This document shows positions 22,938 through 33,665 of a stretch of 64,000 nucleotides of DNA, one piece after another (position 1 is the stretch's first letter; every line of letters begins with the position of its first letter). The notes under the pieces were generated by a model, which was given only the letters and a program-made list of their open reading frames with translations, was not told the origin of the DNA and ran no database searches. The stretch is from NCBI GenBank assembly GCA_963682025.1, contig CAVMKG010000306.1:93501-157500 (forward strand), given 5' to 3'. This stretch comes from Cordilura impudica (Eukaryota; Arthropoda; Insecta; Diptera; Scathophagidae). Made by a program: the position numbers and the translations under genes.

Positions 22938-25512
22938 TTAATAAAGGTTAGAGATTAGTGGATTTTCAGATAAGCTACAACTTGATATAAAACGAGTGGT
23001 GGTTTTTGCAATCGCTTCAGAGACAATACTAGTATTACTGATAGCATGTAATCTGGAAGTAGCGAAGTGCCATGGTAACTTGAGAACCATTTTTAAAATT
23101 TTGTTTTGCGCTATTTGTAGGCGTTTTAAATGGGTTTTTGCACAATTTCCCCATACTGAGCAGCCATATAGGATTATTGCCTGAAAAATGACTTTAACTA
23201 TTAGAATTTTGTTAGATTATTAAGAAGAGAGTTTCTGTTAATAAGTGGATATAATATTTTTTTATGTTTATCAATTTTATCAGTAATGCTAGATATATGA
23301 GAGCTAAATGTTAATTTTGTATCTAAACAAATGCCAAGGTATTTTATATTATTTGACCAATTTATACTGTTGCCCAAAAGAGTTAGATTATCATAAGGTA
23401 AATAACAAGGTTTTCTTTTTCTTGTGAAAAAGATGGCTTGTGTCTTATTCGAATTAATTTTTATTCTCCATCTAGAGTAGTACTCGGCCAACCAGAATGT
23501 TCGGACTGAGTTCATGTGTGAAATAAATTGCAAGATCATCTGCATGAGCTGCAAGTTTGCATGGACTGATTGTGCGCATGTCAGCACAGAATATATTATA
23601 AAAGATTGGACCTAGGACTGATCCTTGAGGAACACCTGCAGGAATTATGTTTAGATCTGAGAAAGAGTTCCCAATAAAAACACAGAAATATCTGTCTTTT
23701 AGAAAATTCCTTATCAACTTAACAAGGAACATTGGGAAATTAAACTGAATAAGCTTATATATTAGGCCATAGTGCCATACCGCGTCGATAGCATTATCAG
23801 CATCTAGTAAAACGAGTGCTGTGGATTTTCCCGTAGACAACCCTTGTTTAACATCATTGCAGATTCTTTTAATCTGATGAATAGTTGAATGCGAACTCCT
23901 AAAGCCAGGTAAAATGCGGTTATTATTGAGAAATTCTACCAGTTTTTTGCTTATACCTTCTCCAAAATTTTTCCTAAGCTGCTTAATAGACTTATTGGTC
24001 TATAGGTTTCTAGTATATTGTGTGTTTTACCCGGTTTAGGTATAGGAATGACTTTAGCTGTTTTCCACGTGTTGGGCAAATATTGCAGGGTCAAGCATGC
24101 ATTATAGATATGAGTCAGATAACGTACTGCAGTTTTGGGAAGATTTCTTAACATCTGGTTGTTAATATCATCTAAACTACAAGCTTTTCTTCTCTTACAG
24201 TTGTCAATTATTAGTTCCACATCAGTAATTGAAATGAGGTCTGAGGTTGAAGTTGTTATGCTATGTGAATCAAAAAGGTCAACAGTTTCGTTAACTATCA
24301 GTGTGTGATCATTTGAAACCATGTTTCCAGACACCCTATGATTTAGACTAAAATTTCTAGCAAATACGTTTGCTTTATCTTCATCGGAAATTAAAACACC
24401 ATTATCAGTTAAAAGAGAATGACAATTACTAGACTTTCTTTTTAAAATTTTAGTGACATTCCAAAAAGGTTTGGATTTTTTATCCATTACACTTAGCCTA
24501 TTACTCCATTGACGATTTCGGTGGGAGTATATCTCATTTCGTATGAGAACAGTATATCTACTCATAATTTGATAGTCAGAAATTTGCCTATACCTTGACC
24601 ATTCTCTACGATAAGCATTTCTTAGCTTTATTAAACGTAAAATGTAATCTGGAAGTTTAATGTAATTTGTTCTAGGTGCAGATTTTGGAACCGATTGTCT
24701 GACAGATTCTAGCAGCAAACTGGTGAAATTTTCAATGTGATTCTGAATTATTTAAACTAAGATCAAAATTGTTCATCGAGTTTCTTAATAAATGCTTATA
24801 CTTTTCCCAATCAGCCCGCTTAAAATTATAATATAAATTCTCCATAAAAGGCATAGACGTGGAGAGATTAAAACAAACTGGTAGATGATCAGATCTTAAG
24901 TCATTTAAAGTATATGGGTTGGAAATAAACTTAGGAATATTTGATAAAATTAAATCAAGAGTAGATGGATTAATTTTGGCCGCTGCCGGAATGTAGGTGG
25001 GTGAATTGGGGAAAGAAATTGTGACAGGAAAGTGTGATGTAAAGTCATTAAGAATTTTACGCCATTGATTAGCACGTAAGCAGTTCCAGTTTCTATGTCT
25101 GGAATTTAAGTTGCCGCAAATCAAATAATTATTGCTTGTATATAAAATTTTCCTAATATCACTTTTGAATTTGTTTCTAAGAACGCTGTTGTCATGCTCC
25201 CCAGTAAAATAAACGCTATATATATTTAGACTTAAACCTTGCCTATATCTTATTTGAATTCCCACATTTTCAATCACCTGAGTAACAATGCTGGGAATAA
25301 TTGTGAAGTTAACTGACTCCTTGACAAGTATGGCAACACCACCACCGTTCTGACCTACTCGATCTTTTCCTACACATGAATATAAAGGATGATATAGATT
25401 ATTTGCATTACTAAGCCAAGTCTCAGTTAGAAGACAAATATCTATATCATTGGTATTTAAAAAATTAGTAAATTCAATAATTTTGTTTCGGATACTTCTA
25501 CAATTCCAAAAT
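22938..25512 (-). pseudogene. LINE ORF2: endonuclease and reverse transcriptase
   Basis: Starts near KIVFWNCRSIRNKI (25510), the beginning of an AP-type endonuclease, continues with LTETWLSN, a GGGVAILVK block and LICGNLNSRHRNWNC, and closes the domain with SDHLPVCF (about 24880). The reverse transcriptase follows: YRPISLLSSLGKILEKV (about 23980), GVPQGSVLGP (about 23640) and the active-site block AAHADDLAIY (about 23550), where the usual Tyr before ADD is His. The thumb region SNKTQAIFFTRK and a C-terminal tail ending PLISNLY precede a TAA at 22938-22940. Frame breaks occur near 25280, 24725, 23955 and 23580. The natural start codon is unclear: the expected reading frame is preceded directly by the ORF1 stop. 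Confidence 0.8.
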
Positions 25513-25517
25513 ACTAT

Positions 25518-26577
25518 CTTTACACATTATTATAAACATATTTAAATGCTTGTTGAGTTATTACACTAAATTGTTCTTGTTTATTTTTACATTGACTAAG
25601 TTTAGTTATTAATTCCATTGTGAGATCCGTCATCTGCTGCTCAGTAAAGAGATCTCCCTGAGAATTATTAACAGAATTATTGTTGCATTTAATGTTGGAT
25701 TGAGAGTTGTTTATTTTTAATTTATAATTGCTGTTTGGACGCCAATTTTGATGAGTCCCTTCATTTGGTACGTATGGTTGGTTGTTGTTGATATGTGGAA
25801 AGTTATCTATGTTGTTGTTTATATTTCCAATAGTTTGTTTCTGAGAATGATTTGATCGATTTTATATTTTTTCTCTCATTTGAATATATGCAGTACGATT
25901 AGGGCATGAGAGATCAGTAGCTTTGTGATTATTACCACAGTTTGCACATTGTATTATATTCTCAGATGTACACTCAGAAGTTTTGTGTTTTTCTGCGCAA
26001 TAAGCACACCTCACCTTAACATTGCACCCCTTTTCTCCATGACCGTACATTTGACACTTTCGACATTGGACGGGTTTGTTTTTTTATTTTTCGTCGATAT
26101 TCCCATGATACTATGGTACGAAAAAGAGATTTAACATTCTTCTTAAGATCAAACATTTTTATTGTACCGTTTTTAAAATAAACGATGTATATTGCATCAA
26201 TGTAATTTTTAAATGTTCTTTTAATAATCTTTACTTCAGTGCATTCTAAACCAAGAGAATTTAATTCGTTTTTAACTTGAACTTCTGTTTTACCATCGAG
26301 TCCATGAAGAACTACTTTAAACGGTTTATTGTTTTTGTTGTCGTGCGTAAAAGATTGGCAATTATTTTCACGCAAAATTATTATAATTAAATTATAAGTT
26401 TCAATAGTTTCACAAAGCATTTTTAAACCAATCGACATTTTTTTAATAAGGTATTTTGTTATACCTTTATTATTTAATAACTTTAATATGTCTTCATTGT
26501 TTTGTGTTAATACTTTTCTTGGAGAAAGCTTAACAGTCTCACTTTTATCAATTTTTTTTAATTTTTGATGAAGACAT
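25518..26577 (-). pseudogene. LINE ORF1, Gag-like with zinc knuckles
   Basis: An ATG at 26577 opens a frame that shifts in an A-run and continues as KIDKSETVKLSPRK...EDILKLLNNKG into NKPFKVVLHGLDGKTE...VKNELNSLGL. That region is the PRE_C2HC-type segment preceding the knuckles in Jockey-group Gag proteins. A second shift in an A-run (about 26080) leads to CRKCQMYGHGEKGC, CAYCAEKHKTSEC and CANCGNNHKATDLSC, three knuckles of C-x2-C-x4-H-x4-C type or close to it. An in-frame TAA at 25862 then interrupts a Asn/Gln-rich tail that stays open to 25518. Predicted role: RNA binding in the retrotransposition particle. The defects are few, mostly in homopolymers, so sequencing error is possible for some. 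Confidence 0.75.
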
Positions 26578-26699
26578 CACAATATAAGGAATGATATATC
26601 CATAGATTGCCCACATATACCCGAAATTATTATCCATACGTAACAAGTTCTAACATCTCCCCGGAGCTTTTCAAAACAACACCATTAAATTATTGAAAA

Positions 26700-27430
26700 T
26701 TTTTGTAGGACTAATCAATTATGCGACGAACTGAAAGAAGGCCTCATCATTAAAATCTAAAAAGGAGATTTATCACAGTGTAGAAGCGGGCGTGGTATCA
26801 CGCACATCAACATAAAGAAAAAAGTTATATCAGAGCTTATAAATAAAAGGCTAACAATTGTGTTTCGACTCAGAAAATCGTACGTAAACCAGGCGAACAG
26901 TCTCCGGATCATAACAGAAACCTCCGTTGAATAGAGATGGTCTTTGAAGCCTCTAGCGTTCATAGAGTTCGAGAAAGCTTTTGGTACTCTCCCACATTCG
27001 ACTATTTGGAATGCCCTTACACACCCCCCAAATATAATATTATCAGTTAAAGCCCTCTACGTTAATGTAAACGGTAGGGTGGTACATTAAGACTGTCTGC
27101 GTTAGTTATGGATTTGCCGTAAACACTGGCGTGAGACAAGGATGCATTCTATCTCCCCCGCTTTTTAGCATAGTTTTAGAATACGTTATGTACTAAGCAA
27201 TACGAGATGAAATAGAAATTTCGTGGAGTTTTCATAGAAGGATAAAGAATCTCGATTACGCTGACGACATTTGTCGGCTCTCACACAACTAAAAAGACAT
27301 GGCGGCAGGGATCAAAGTAGTACAAAAAGAAGCACAAAAATCTTGTATGAAGATAAACAAAGCAAAGACCACGATGATGCGTATAAACTCTATTAACCAA
27401 CAGGACGATCTCCATAAATGGTGAGGAATT
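26700..27430 (+). pseudogene. Non-LTR reverse transcriptase relic (CR1/RTE-like type)
   Basis: Despite many stops, the frame gives GLIIKI.KGDLSQCRSGRGI (about 26733), a palm entry FEKAFGTLPHSTIWNAL (about 26972), GVRQGCILSPPLFSIVLEYV (about 27131) and NLDYADDICRLSH (about 27250). The tail is KINKAKTTMMRINS (about 27352) and an ISINGEELEDV-like stretch. This is the order of a LINE reverse transcriptase and clearly a different family from the Jockey element immediately to its left. It ends abruptly where repeat family C starts. The RT pieces at 18695 and 54358 are of the same general type. Confidence 0.75.
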
Positions 27431-27875
27431 AGAAGACGTTTCTAATTAAAACTCTTTGTTTCCTTATGCATATGAGTTTTGAATCTCTCTGTGAGTGTGC
27501 TTAACTTTGCGTGACTATTTTAAAATTAGTCTTTGGCCACAACAGGTCTAAGGGTAAAGTTTCAGTTCGATCGGATGAGGGGAAATGGTTTTTAAATCAC
27601 TCCATGACTGTGCGTGAGTACGCGTGACTGTGGGTGACTCTCTTAAAATTAATCTTTGGCCATAACAAGTCTATGGACAAAGTTTCAGATCGATGGGATG
27701 AGTGGAAACTGGGTTTTAATCTCTCCGTGTTTGTGCGTGGCTGTGCGTGACTTTGAGTGACTAAAGTTAAAGTTAATCTTCTTTCACGGCAAGCCTATTG
27801 ATCAAGTTTCAGATCGATCGGATAAGGAGAAATGGGTTTTAAAGCACTCCGTGACTGTGCGTTACTATGCGTTGT
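27431..27875 (-). repeat. Repeat family C, inverse copy
   Basis: Opens with TTTCCTTATGCATATGAGTT and contains four variants of GTGACTGTGCGTGAC...AATTAATCTTTGGCC..AACA..TCTATGG.CAAAGTTTCAGATCGAT, spaced about 115-130 bp. The CTGT microsatellite end present in the other two copies is missing. Confidence 0.7.
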
Positions 27876-27939
27876 GAGGACCAAATTTTGGACGTAGCAA
27901 AATTGGACACACAACAAAGGTCTAGACAAGACCGTAGAA

Positions 27940-28105
27940 TTACATTCACCACGAACGGCAGTGAATTAATTTCACCCAAATACAATTATATTTACCATGA
28001 CACAGGGGTTAATACATTCATCCGAACATAGCTACATTCACCACGACAGGGAGTGAAATACATTCACCACTACAGGGAGTGAATTACATTCACCCAAATG
28101 AAGCA
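27940..28105. repeat. Short degenerate tandem repeat (about 27 bp unit)
   Basis: TACATTCACCAC.ACAGGGAGTGAA occurs two to three times in good form (28030-28095) with eroded versions to the left. Non-coding. Confidence 0.65.
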
Positions 28106-29457
28106 AACACACACCTATAGTCAGCCATCAAATCATACATCCAGCTTAACACACCTAACATCAGCCATCAAATCGCAACCGTAGCTACAGATATTAACCA
28201 TCAAGCCTCGGATTTGAAGGGAGGTTTTACAATCATTGCGAGTTCTCTTACAACCACTGATAGTCTGTGGTCGCGACAAAGTGATATGGTTGCAGGAGAA
28301 CGCAAAAAAGTCAACAAAAAAATTTTTTTTTTAATTTTTTCCCGAAAGTAAATTATTTGCGACAAATTTTGCTAAGAACAATAGGTAAAAAGTTACAAGG
28401 ATGAAAAAAACATCTGTTTGGTCAAATTGTCAAATTTTGACCCTCTCTAACTCAGAGAGTTTTGAACCGATCTTGTTGAAAAATTGTGTCTAAACTACTA
28501 TCCAATAGGACTAACCTTGGTGCAAATTTCGTTTCGATCAGAACACATCGATTTCAAAAGTTGATTCACTTGACATGAAACACCCCATATTAAAATCTAC
28601 GACATGCCTATATAATTAATCAGGAGACGGAGAAGATTGAAATCACTTACTTAGTTTGATGTCAGCAAAACTTAAATCACAAAAAAATATGAACCATAGA
28701 GCATTAACAGGAAGGGATTTTATTTGTGTTGTGAAACATGTTTCGAATATATAACAACAATATTTGCTGGTAATAATTATAATTAAAATATTTTATGTGT
28801 TACGGAGACGCATGAGTGTTATCTTCTACATTTTGATATCTATCACTCATACGGCACACGTGTTTATTTCATTTCTATTTACAGGTATTTTCAAGGCTGT
28901 GTATTTGTTAATTTGTTAATTAACACTATGGCCCGTAATCGTTGTCACAAATAAAATTCACTTTACCGATTATAAAGCATAACTTTATAAAAGCATACTT
29001 TAGATCTACTATAGCCAACTCAAAATATACTTTGAGCCTTAAAGCAAGTCTTAAATTCAAAACCAGTTAAACCTGTTGTTAACCAATTTAGCAACACTGA
29101 AATCAGCTGTTTATCCGCTAGTGAATTTTTTAAGATAAAACGATAAAAGGCAAATCTTTGAATTTCAAAATATAGAAAGTGATTTTACAATCCTGGAGAA
29201 TTTAAGTGAGCAACAAAAACCGAAAATGTACAAAGAAAAATTGTTGAGTTCGGTTTAATAAAACAAACTTTTGTTAGCTTTAATTTTTATTATAAAAATA
29301 TAATTGATGTTACGCTTAAAAACAATTTATTTTAACCATTCAAATCGAACTGCTTAACTCATATATTTGTCTCTCTATTTGAAGTGTAGACAAAAACTAC
29401 ACACTACCGTTATTAAGCAATGTAAATTAATAGAAATATTTAAGCTATGTATGTGTA
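28106..29457. other. No recognisable gene
   Basis: Contains a pair of ATCAGCCATCAAATC motifs (about 28121 and 28160) and a stretch at 28330-28590 of the kind often seen in insect repeats (CCTCTCTAACTCAGAGAG), but no supportable feature boundaries. Confidence 0.4.
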
Positions 29458-29519
29458 CTAGCAAATTCCAGCCCTTGAAATTCGAGTGCAAATTCTAGGA
29501 AATTTTATTTTTTCATTAA

Positions 29520-31321
29520 CCCTACTATTCATAACCGGGTACCCGTGTACCTTTTTTGACTTTAAAGTGCTGCTGTGCCTATAATTTTTGAGATATGGAC
29601 ATAAAACTCCGAATCATGAGAGATTTTGGCTAAACTAAGATTTAAATGTGAAAAAATTCAAAATATTTTCAATATTTTCTTTAAAAAATGATTTTAAATG
29701 TTTTACCCCCATAAACACACAACCGGGTCCCCGGGTACCCTAATGCAATTCCTATGTAAATGCCTGACATGTAAATGAAAAAACGTTTTTTTGTGTTGTT
29801 TTTATTGGAAATAAATGTCTTTTTTATTTATTTTATCATATTTTATATATATTATATTATAATTCATCCGAATCACTATCGTTGTTATTGTGGCAATTGT
29901 AGCATTTAGTAATTGTTGTGGCGTGCTCATCGCATATCGGCGTGCTAGATATGCTGCAATTTTTTCTAGTTTTTCTTCTGCGCTTATTTGGAAGAAGGTT
30001 GCACATGTAGCACACGCCCGTATGTACTTTTCTGCCCATTTGTCGTGCTGACGGAGATGTTGACGGACCTGCAGCACAAAGCACACTCTCCAACGGCCTT
30101 CCGATGATGCTTTCAATTGCATTTTTTGTTGAAAATTGGCGCACGCTTTGCACATTTGAAATTCTATTTTCTATAACAGGAATGCAGAGGTTTTCTGCCA
30201 GTTGACGCAGGAAATTCTTCCTGCGCGTCGTGGTGTATCGTGCAGTTGGATTATTTCCATAATATATGATGTGTGGTGCAAATGCGCTCACATCAATGAT
30301 GTTATAGAAAAATGCCATCGGCCATCTTCTTGTTTGTCGCTGGGTCGTGTATTCTTGGAGCGTTTGGTCCATTACGTCCACCCCACCTTTTGTTTGGTTA
30401 TAAAAATTTATAATTTCTGGTTTCCCATTCTCGTCAATTTGTGCATCATCATGCATACTAGAAAGAAGGATGACCGAGTTGGACTTCCGCTGCTTATATG
30501 AGAGCAGTGTTACGTTGTCGTAGAAGCCAAATAAACTTGAACCAACATCTTTTTTTTTGTCTTCTTTCATCTCCGCAGGGATGTAAGCTTTGTTGCGGCG
30601 GAGTGTACCCACAATGCTGAGCTTTTCTACTTTTAGTTGCCTAGCCAACGGCAGCGTCGTAAAAAAATTATCCATTGTTATATTTCGTCCGCTACCGTAG
30701 TATGGCCCAACTAAATCTCTCACCACTCTTTCGCCAACACCAACTTCACGACCAGTTTCTTGTTTGCCAGTATATATTTGGCCATGAAGTGGATATGAGT
30801 TTTTGGCATCGCAAATCCACCATACTTTTATGCCATATTTTGCTGGCTTCGAGGGTATATATTGGGTGAATTTGGTTCTACCACGGTATGGATATAATTG
30901 TTCATCAATGGTCAAATATTCTGATGGCACATAATATCTGGCAAGATTTGCATTGAGCATTATCCAAATATCGCGAACACTATCCAAATATTACGACACA
31001 AATGAACAATCTGCTATCGAATTCAAAAGCAATTAAGCAAGTAGGTACCGAAAATAAGCAAAATACGCAAATAAACAACCCTTATATAAAACCAGTTTCT
31101 ACCTACTTGTGTCGCTTTAGGTACTTACATATATACGAACAGAAACCAGTTTTTTTTTCAAATATCAAATTTGTACAGTTGAGAATGCAAAATATAATCA
31201 ACAACAAAAATATTTACAGGAAAATATTATTTTATTTCAATAAACGCAAAACAACCTACCTCGGGTACCCGGGTACCTGGTTATGAAATTAAAGGAGTTT
31301 TGCTGGTTATGAATCGTACGG
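29520..31321 (-). mobile_element. piggyBac-like element, 1802 bp, internally deleted
   Basis: Flanked by TTAA on both sides (29516-29519, 31322-31325). Terminal inverted repeats are CCCTACTATTCATAACC and CCGTACGATTCATAACC, 17 bp with two mismatches, each followed inside by a GGGTACCC-type palindrome. It encodes the C-terminal two thirds of a transposase on the minus strand. The roughly 300 bp between the right end and the frame are non-coding, so the deletion removed the first part of the gene. Target: a short Helitron copy. Confidence 0.9.
29857..30987 (-). CDS. piggyBac-type transposase, N-terminally truncated, 376 aa open frame
   Basis: DDE-type transposase that would cut and join DNA at TTAA. 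The three conserved acidic positions of the piggyBac fold are present: Asp28 in LTIDEQLYPYRGR, Asp106 in ITMDNFFTT and Asp204 in KGGVDVMDQ. The C-terminus holds the cysteine-rich DNA-binding domain (CYMC, then NCSIS, ICDEH and CYNC). Family members are usually about 550-600 residues, so around 200 N-terminal residues are missing; the ATG at 30987 is simply the first Met after the deletion. The frame is otherwise uninterrupted. It may be an unexpressed deletion derivative. A host-domesticated gene is less likely because the TIRs and TTAA flanks are intact. Confidence 0.85.
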   Translation of the reverse strand: MDSVRDIWIMLNANLARYYVPSEYLTIDEQLYPYRGRTKFTQYIPSKPAKYGIKVWWICDAKNSYPLHGQIYTGKQETGREVGVGERVVRDLVGPYYGSGRNITMDNFFTTLPLARQLKVEKLSIVGTLRRNKAYIPAEMKEDKKKDVGSSLFGFYDNVTLLSYKQRKSNSVILLSSMHDDAQIDENGKPEIINFYNQTKGGVDVMDQTLQEYTTQRQTRRWPMAFFYNIIDVSAFAPHIIYYGNNPTARYTTTRRKNFLRQLAENLCIPVIENRISNVQSVRQFSTKNAIESIIGRPLESVLCAAGPSTSPSARQMGRKVHTGVCYMCNLLPNKRRRKTRKNCSISSTPICDEHATTITKCYNCHNNNDSDSDEL

Positions 31322-31463
31322 TTAAATAAAGACCCTAAAACTATGCTAATCAATTATAACCAATTCACAAATCAACACAAAACACACTAATTGTTATTAC
31401 AACCACATTATCAAATTTAATAAACACACATATAGAATTGTGTAATTATATGTATTGGTATAG

Positions 31464-31640
31464 CCCAGCACTCGAAATTCGAGTGCAAATTCAAGAAAAT
31501 ATTAATTTTTCATTCAATTTTTGTCTTCCAATGTTTTTTTTAATCTATATATAAAAAAAAATGTGTGAATATTTAATGAGCCTAAAGGTATGCTAATCAG
31601 TTTTAGCAATTCACAATTCAACATAGAGCATCTGATATAT
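31464..31640 (-). mobile_element. Short Helitron head, partial
   Basis: Starts with CAGCACTCGAAATTCGAGTG, the perfect 3' hairpin of the family (complement), and runs through AGCCTAAAGGTATGCTAATCA before fading at about 31640. It directly follows the 5'-truncated previous copy, giving a head-to-tail arrangement. Confidence 0.6.
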
Positions 31641-31904
31641 AACTAAAATCATTCGCATTAACAGAGTGTAAGGAATTATTATAAATATTTGATTTTATTT
31701 AATTTAATATATTTTTAAGACAGAATGAATATAAATTTTATCATTCTCAGCTTCTTCTCCATATCAACTATAACAATGCCAATTTCCACACTGCTCCGTG
31801 CCCGCAGATTGCTCAAAAAGGGAACTAAATGTTTAGCTTCACGTATTAGTATATAGATGAAATAAATTTAATGAACTAAATAGAGTAAAAAACACTGAAA
31901 GAAA

Positions 31905-31975
31905 TAGATTGAATGAAAAAATAAAATTTCCTAGAATTTCGGTATCAAGATGTGGGATCTGCTATTTTTAAATAA
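31905..31975 (+). mobile_element. Short Helitron 3'-end fragment
   Basis: GAATGAAAAAATAAAATTTC CTAGAATTTCGGTATC...GGGATCTGCTAT: the last 65 bp of the family in direct orientation, hairpin degraded. Confidence 0.5.
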
Positions 31976-32122
31976 TCGCTTTAAATCAAATTGAAGAGAA
32001 TTTTATCAATTTTCCAGCAAAAAAAAAATATGAACATCGAATAAAAATTACATTCGGACAACCTCGACAGGAAAGCGTCTTAGAGATAAAAAATAAAAAG
32101 TTCACTTCAATTTTAATAAAAA

Positions 32123-32461
32123 CTAGCAGACTCCAGCGCTCGAAGTTCGAGTGCAATTTCTAGGCAGCTTTATTTTTCGACTTAGCCAATCCACAAGCCA
32201 ACACTTTTATAGTTTTTTATTACTTTGAATGAAGATAACAAACTCATTAACAAACACATTAGCAAATTTAATAAAACACACATAGCATATGTATAATTTT
32301 ATGTATGTGTTTGTAGCAACTTTAAATGTAATTTACTCAAAATAGAGGAAAAAATTTAAAAACCTGTAAATCAAATAATATACGTTTGGTCAAAATTTGA
32401 GATAAAACGGTAGAACAAAACATCGGTCACAAGAAATTGCCTAGCGTATTAATATTATAGA
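32123..32461 (-). mobile_element. Short Helitron, complete, 339 bp
   Basis: On the minus strand it begins TCTATAATATTAATACGCTA and ends with hairpin GCACTCGAACTTCGAGCG, a spacer and CTAG. Flanking bases are A before TC and T after CTAG as predicted for Helitron insertion between A and T. Internal landmarks shared with other copies are TAAATTGCATTTAAAGTTG-type and TTAATGAGTTTGTTATC. Non-coding, so non-autonomous. Confidence 0.8.
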
Positions 32462-32678
32462 TGTGTTAGTGGCAAATTTAAATGCAATTTACTCCAAATA
32501 AAGGGAAAAATTTAAAAATCGGTAAATCTGCAAAACGGCTTAAAAGAAATACCTTTTAAATAATAAAACGGCTTAAAAGAAATACCTTTTAAATAATAAA
32601 CGTTTGGTCAAAATCGGGATAAAACGGTAGAATAAAATATGATTTACAAAGAATCGCCTAGCCTATTATATGTACGTA
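32462..32678 (-). mobile_element. Short Helitron 5' half in tandem, with internal duplication
   Basis: Follows the complete copy without a gap and repeats its 5' half, ending near CGCCTAGCCTATTATATG. The stretch AACGGCTTAAAAGAAATACC plus TTTTAAATAAT is duplicated (about 32531-32599). Confidence 0.65.
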
Positions 32679-32699
32679 TATTAGGGTCGTCCTTCATTA

Positions 32700-33665
32700 T
32701 ATGGAGGGAAAAAAATTTTCGAATTTAAAGTCTCACGAGTAGCAAAAAAAAACTGAGAAATCCAAAGTTTTGGCTCAATCAAAAAAAATTTAGAGCTGCC
32801 TCAACGTGACTGCAAATTTCAATTGTGTTTATATGGGGAAAATATGACTTTTTCTCAGATTTTACGAAAACTTCGTTCTATAGTTTATCTTATTCGACAA
32901 GTTGTTATATAAGTCGATTTGAGCACGAAATTTTCTTTTTAAAAAGCTATATAACTTCAAAATCGAATAAAAACTTGCCAAGATATAAAAAAATGCCCCA
33001 GACCACTTTTTTGCAAAAAAAAAAAAAAACTCATGAAATGTGATGAAAATTTTTCGACTTTAACAAATTGATTAAAGCCGTAATTTTTTTTTTGGTCTTT
33101 ATACTTATAAGTACTCAGATATGATGTATTGCTTTATTACCACGGTTCGCCTATTGCGAAATGAGACCAAAGATGGAACAGTTTTAAAAAATTTTCTTAA
33201 ACAAAATTTAAAAAAAATTAATCTGCCACTTTAAAGTTTTGTTAAATATATATTAGTAATTAACTGTGTGAATTTTTAAGTAAATCACTAAGCCAGCATT
33301 TGTTTGACAAGTATTTTATTTTTGCGGATTTCGAGAAAAATTGAGTTTTTTAAATTATTCAGTCAATGTACTCGTTCTAAATATTTTGTATTAAAAATTT
33401 ATCAGTTTTCTACTTCTCAATATTATATTATATTCTCAATAGCCTAGAGTTTCTGAAAAAAATAAAATGACCCCATTAACCCGTTTGGACTTGCGGTCGC
33501 ATATGACCCCAAGCTAATGAAAGACAATTTATTAATATAAAAATAGATTTTGTAAGCGCTGTTGAATTTTTAAATATGAAACTCAAAATATAATAACTAG
33601 ATGTGTAGAACTTCCATTCCTAAAATTTGGGATAAATTCGAGAACGCTAACCCATTATTTGCCAA
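32700..33665 (+). repeat. Repeat D, third copy, full length
   Basis: Contains every landmark of the foldback arms at 7545-9425 in one direct copy. It includes the outer part missing from the left arm (TATGGGGAAAATATGACTTT...TTCGACAAGTTGTTATA and GCCCCAGACCACTTTTTTGC) and the right end CGAGAACGCTAACCCATTAT. Its existence as a single unit shows that the foldback at 7.5-9.4 kb arose by inverted duplication of this repeat. Confidence 0.75.

Larger units (their letters stand above)
22661..26580 (-). mobile_element. Jockey-type LINE, nearly full length
   Basis: A 3.9-kb non-LTR retrotransposon transcribed leftward. It runs from ORF1 start (about 26577) through an ORF1 with zinc knuckles, ORF2 with endonuclease and reverse transcriptase, and a 250-bp 3' UTR to a tail of five AATT-type units (22661-22680). 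Layout and ORF1 type are those of the Jockey superfamily. It is inactive through several frameshifts and a nonsense codon but retains almost its entire coding length, implying a fairly recent insertion. No RNase H domain is seen. Repeat J ends 72 bp beyond the 3' tail. Confidence 0.8.
29458..31463 (-). mobile_element. Short Helitron split by a piggyBac element
   Basis: The 3' terminus (on the minus strand GTGC...hairpin CACTCGAATTTCAAGG, spacer, CTAG) is at 29458-29515. The rest resumes after the piggyBac at 31322 with AAATAAAGACCCTAAAA and continues to about 31463, where a further Helitron head begins. The uninterrupted sequence in other copies (TTTTTCATTAAATAAAGACC-type, for example complement of 57051-57070) shows that a single TTAA was the target. 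Confidence 0.75.

Noticed and set aside
30202..30869. Plus-strand frames over the piggyBac gene
   Set aside because: Antisense shadows of the transposase frame.
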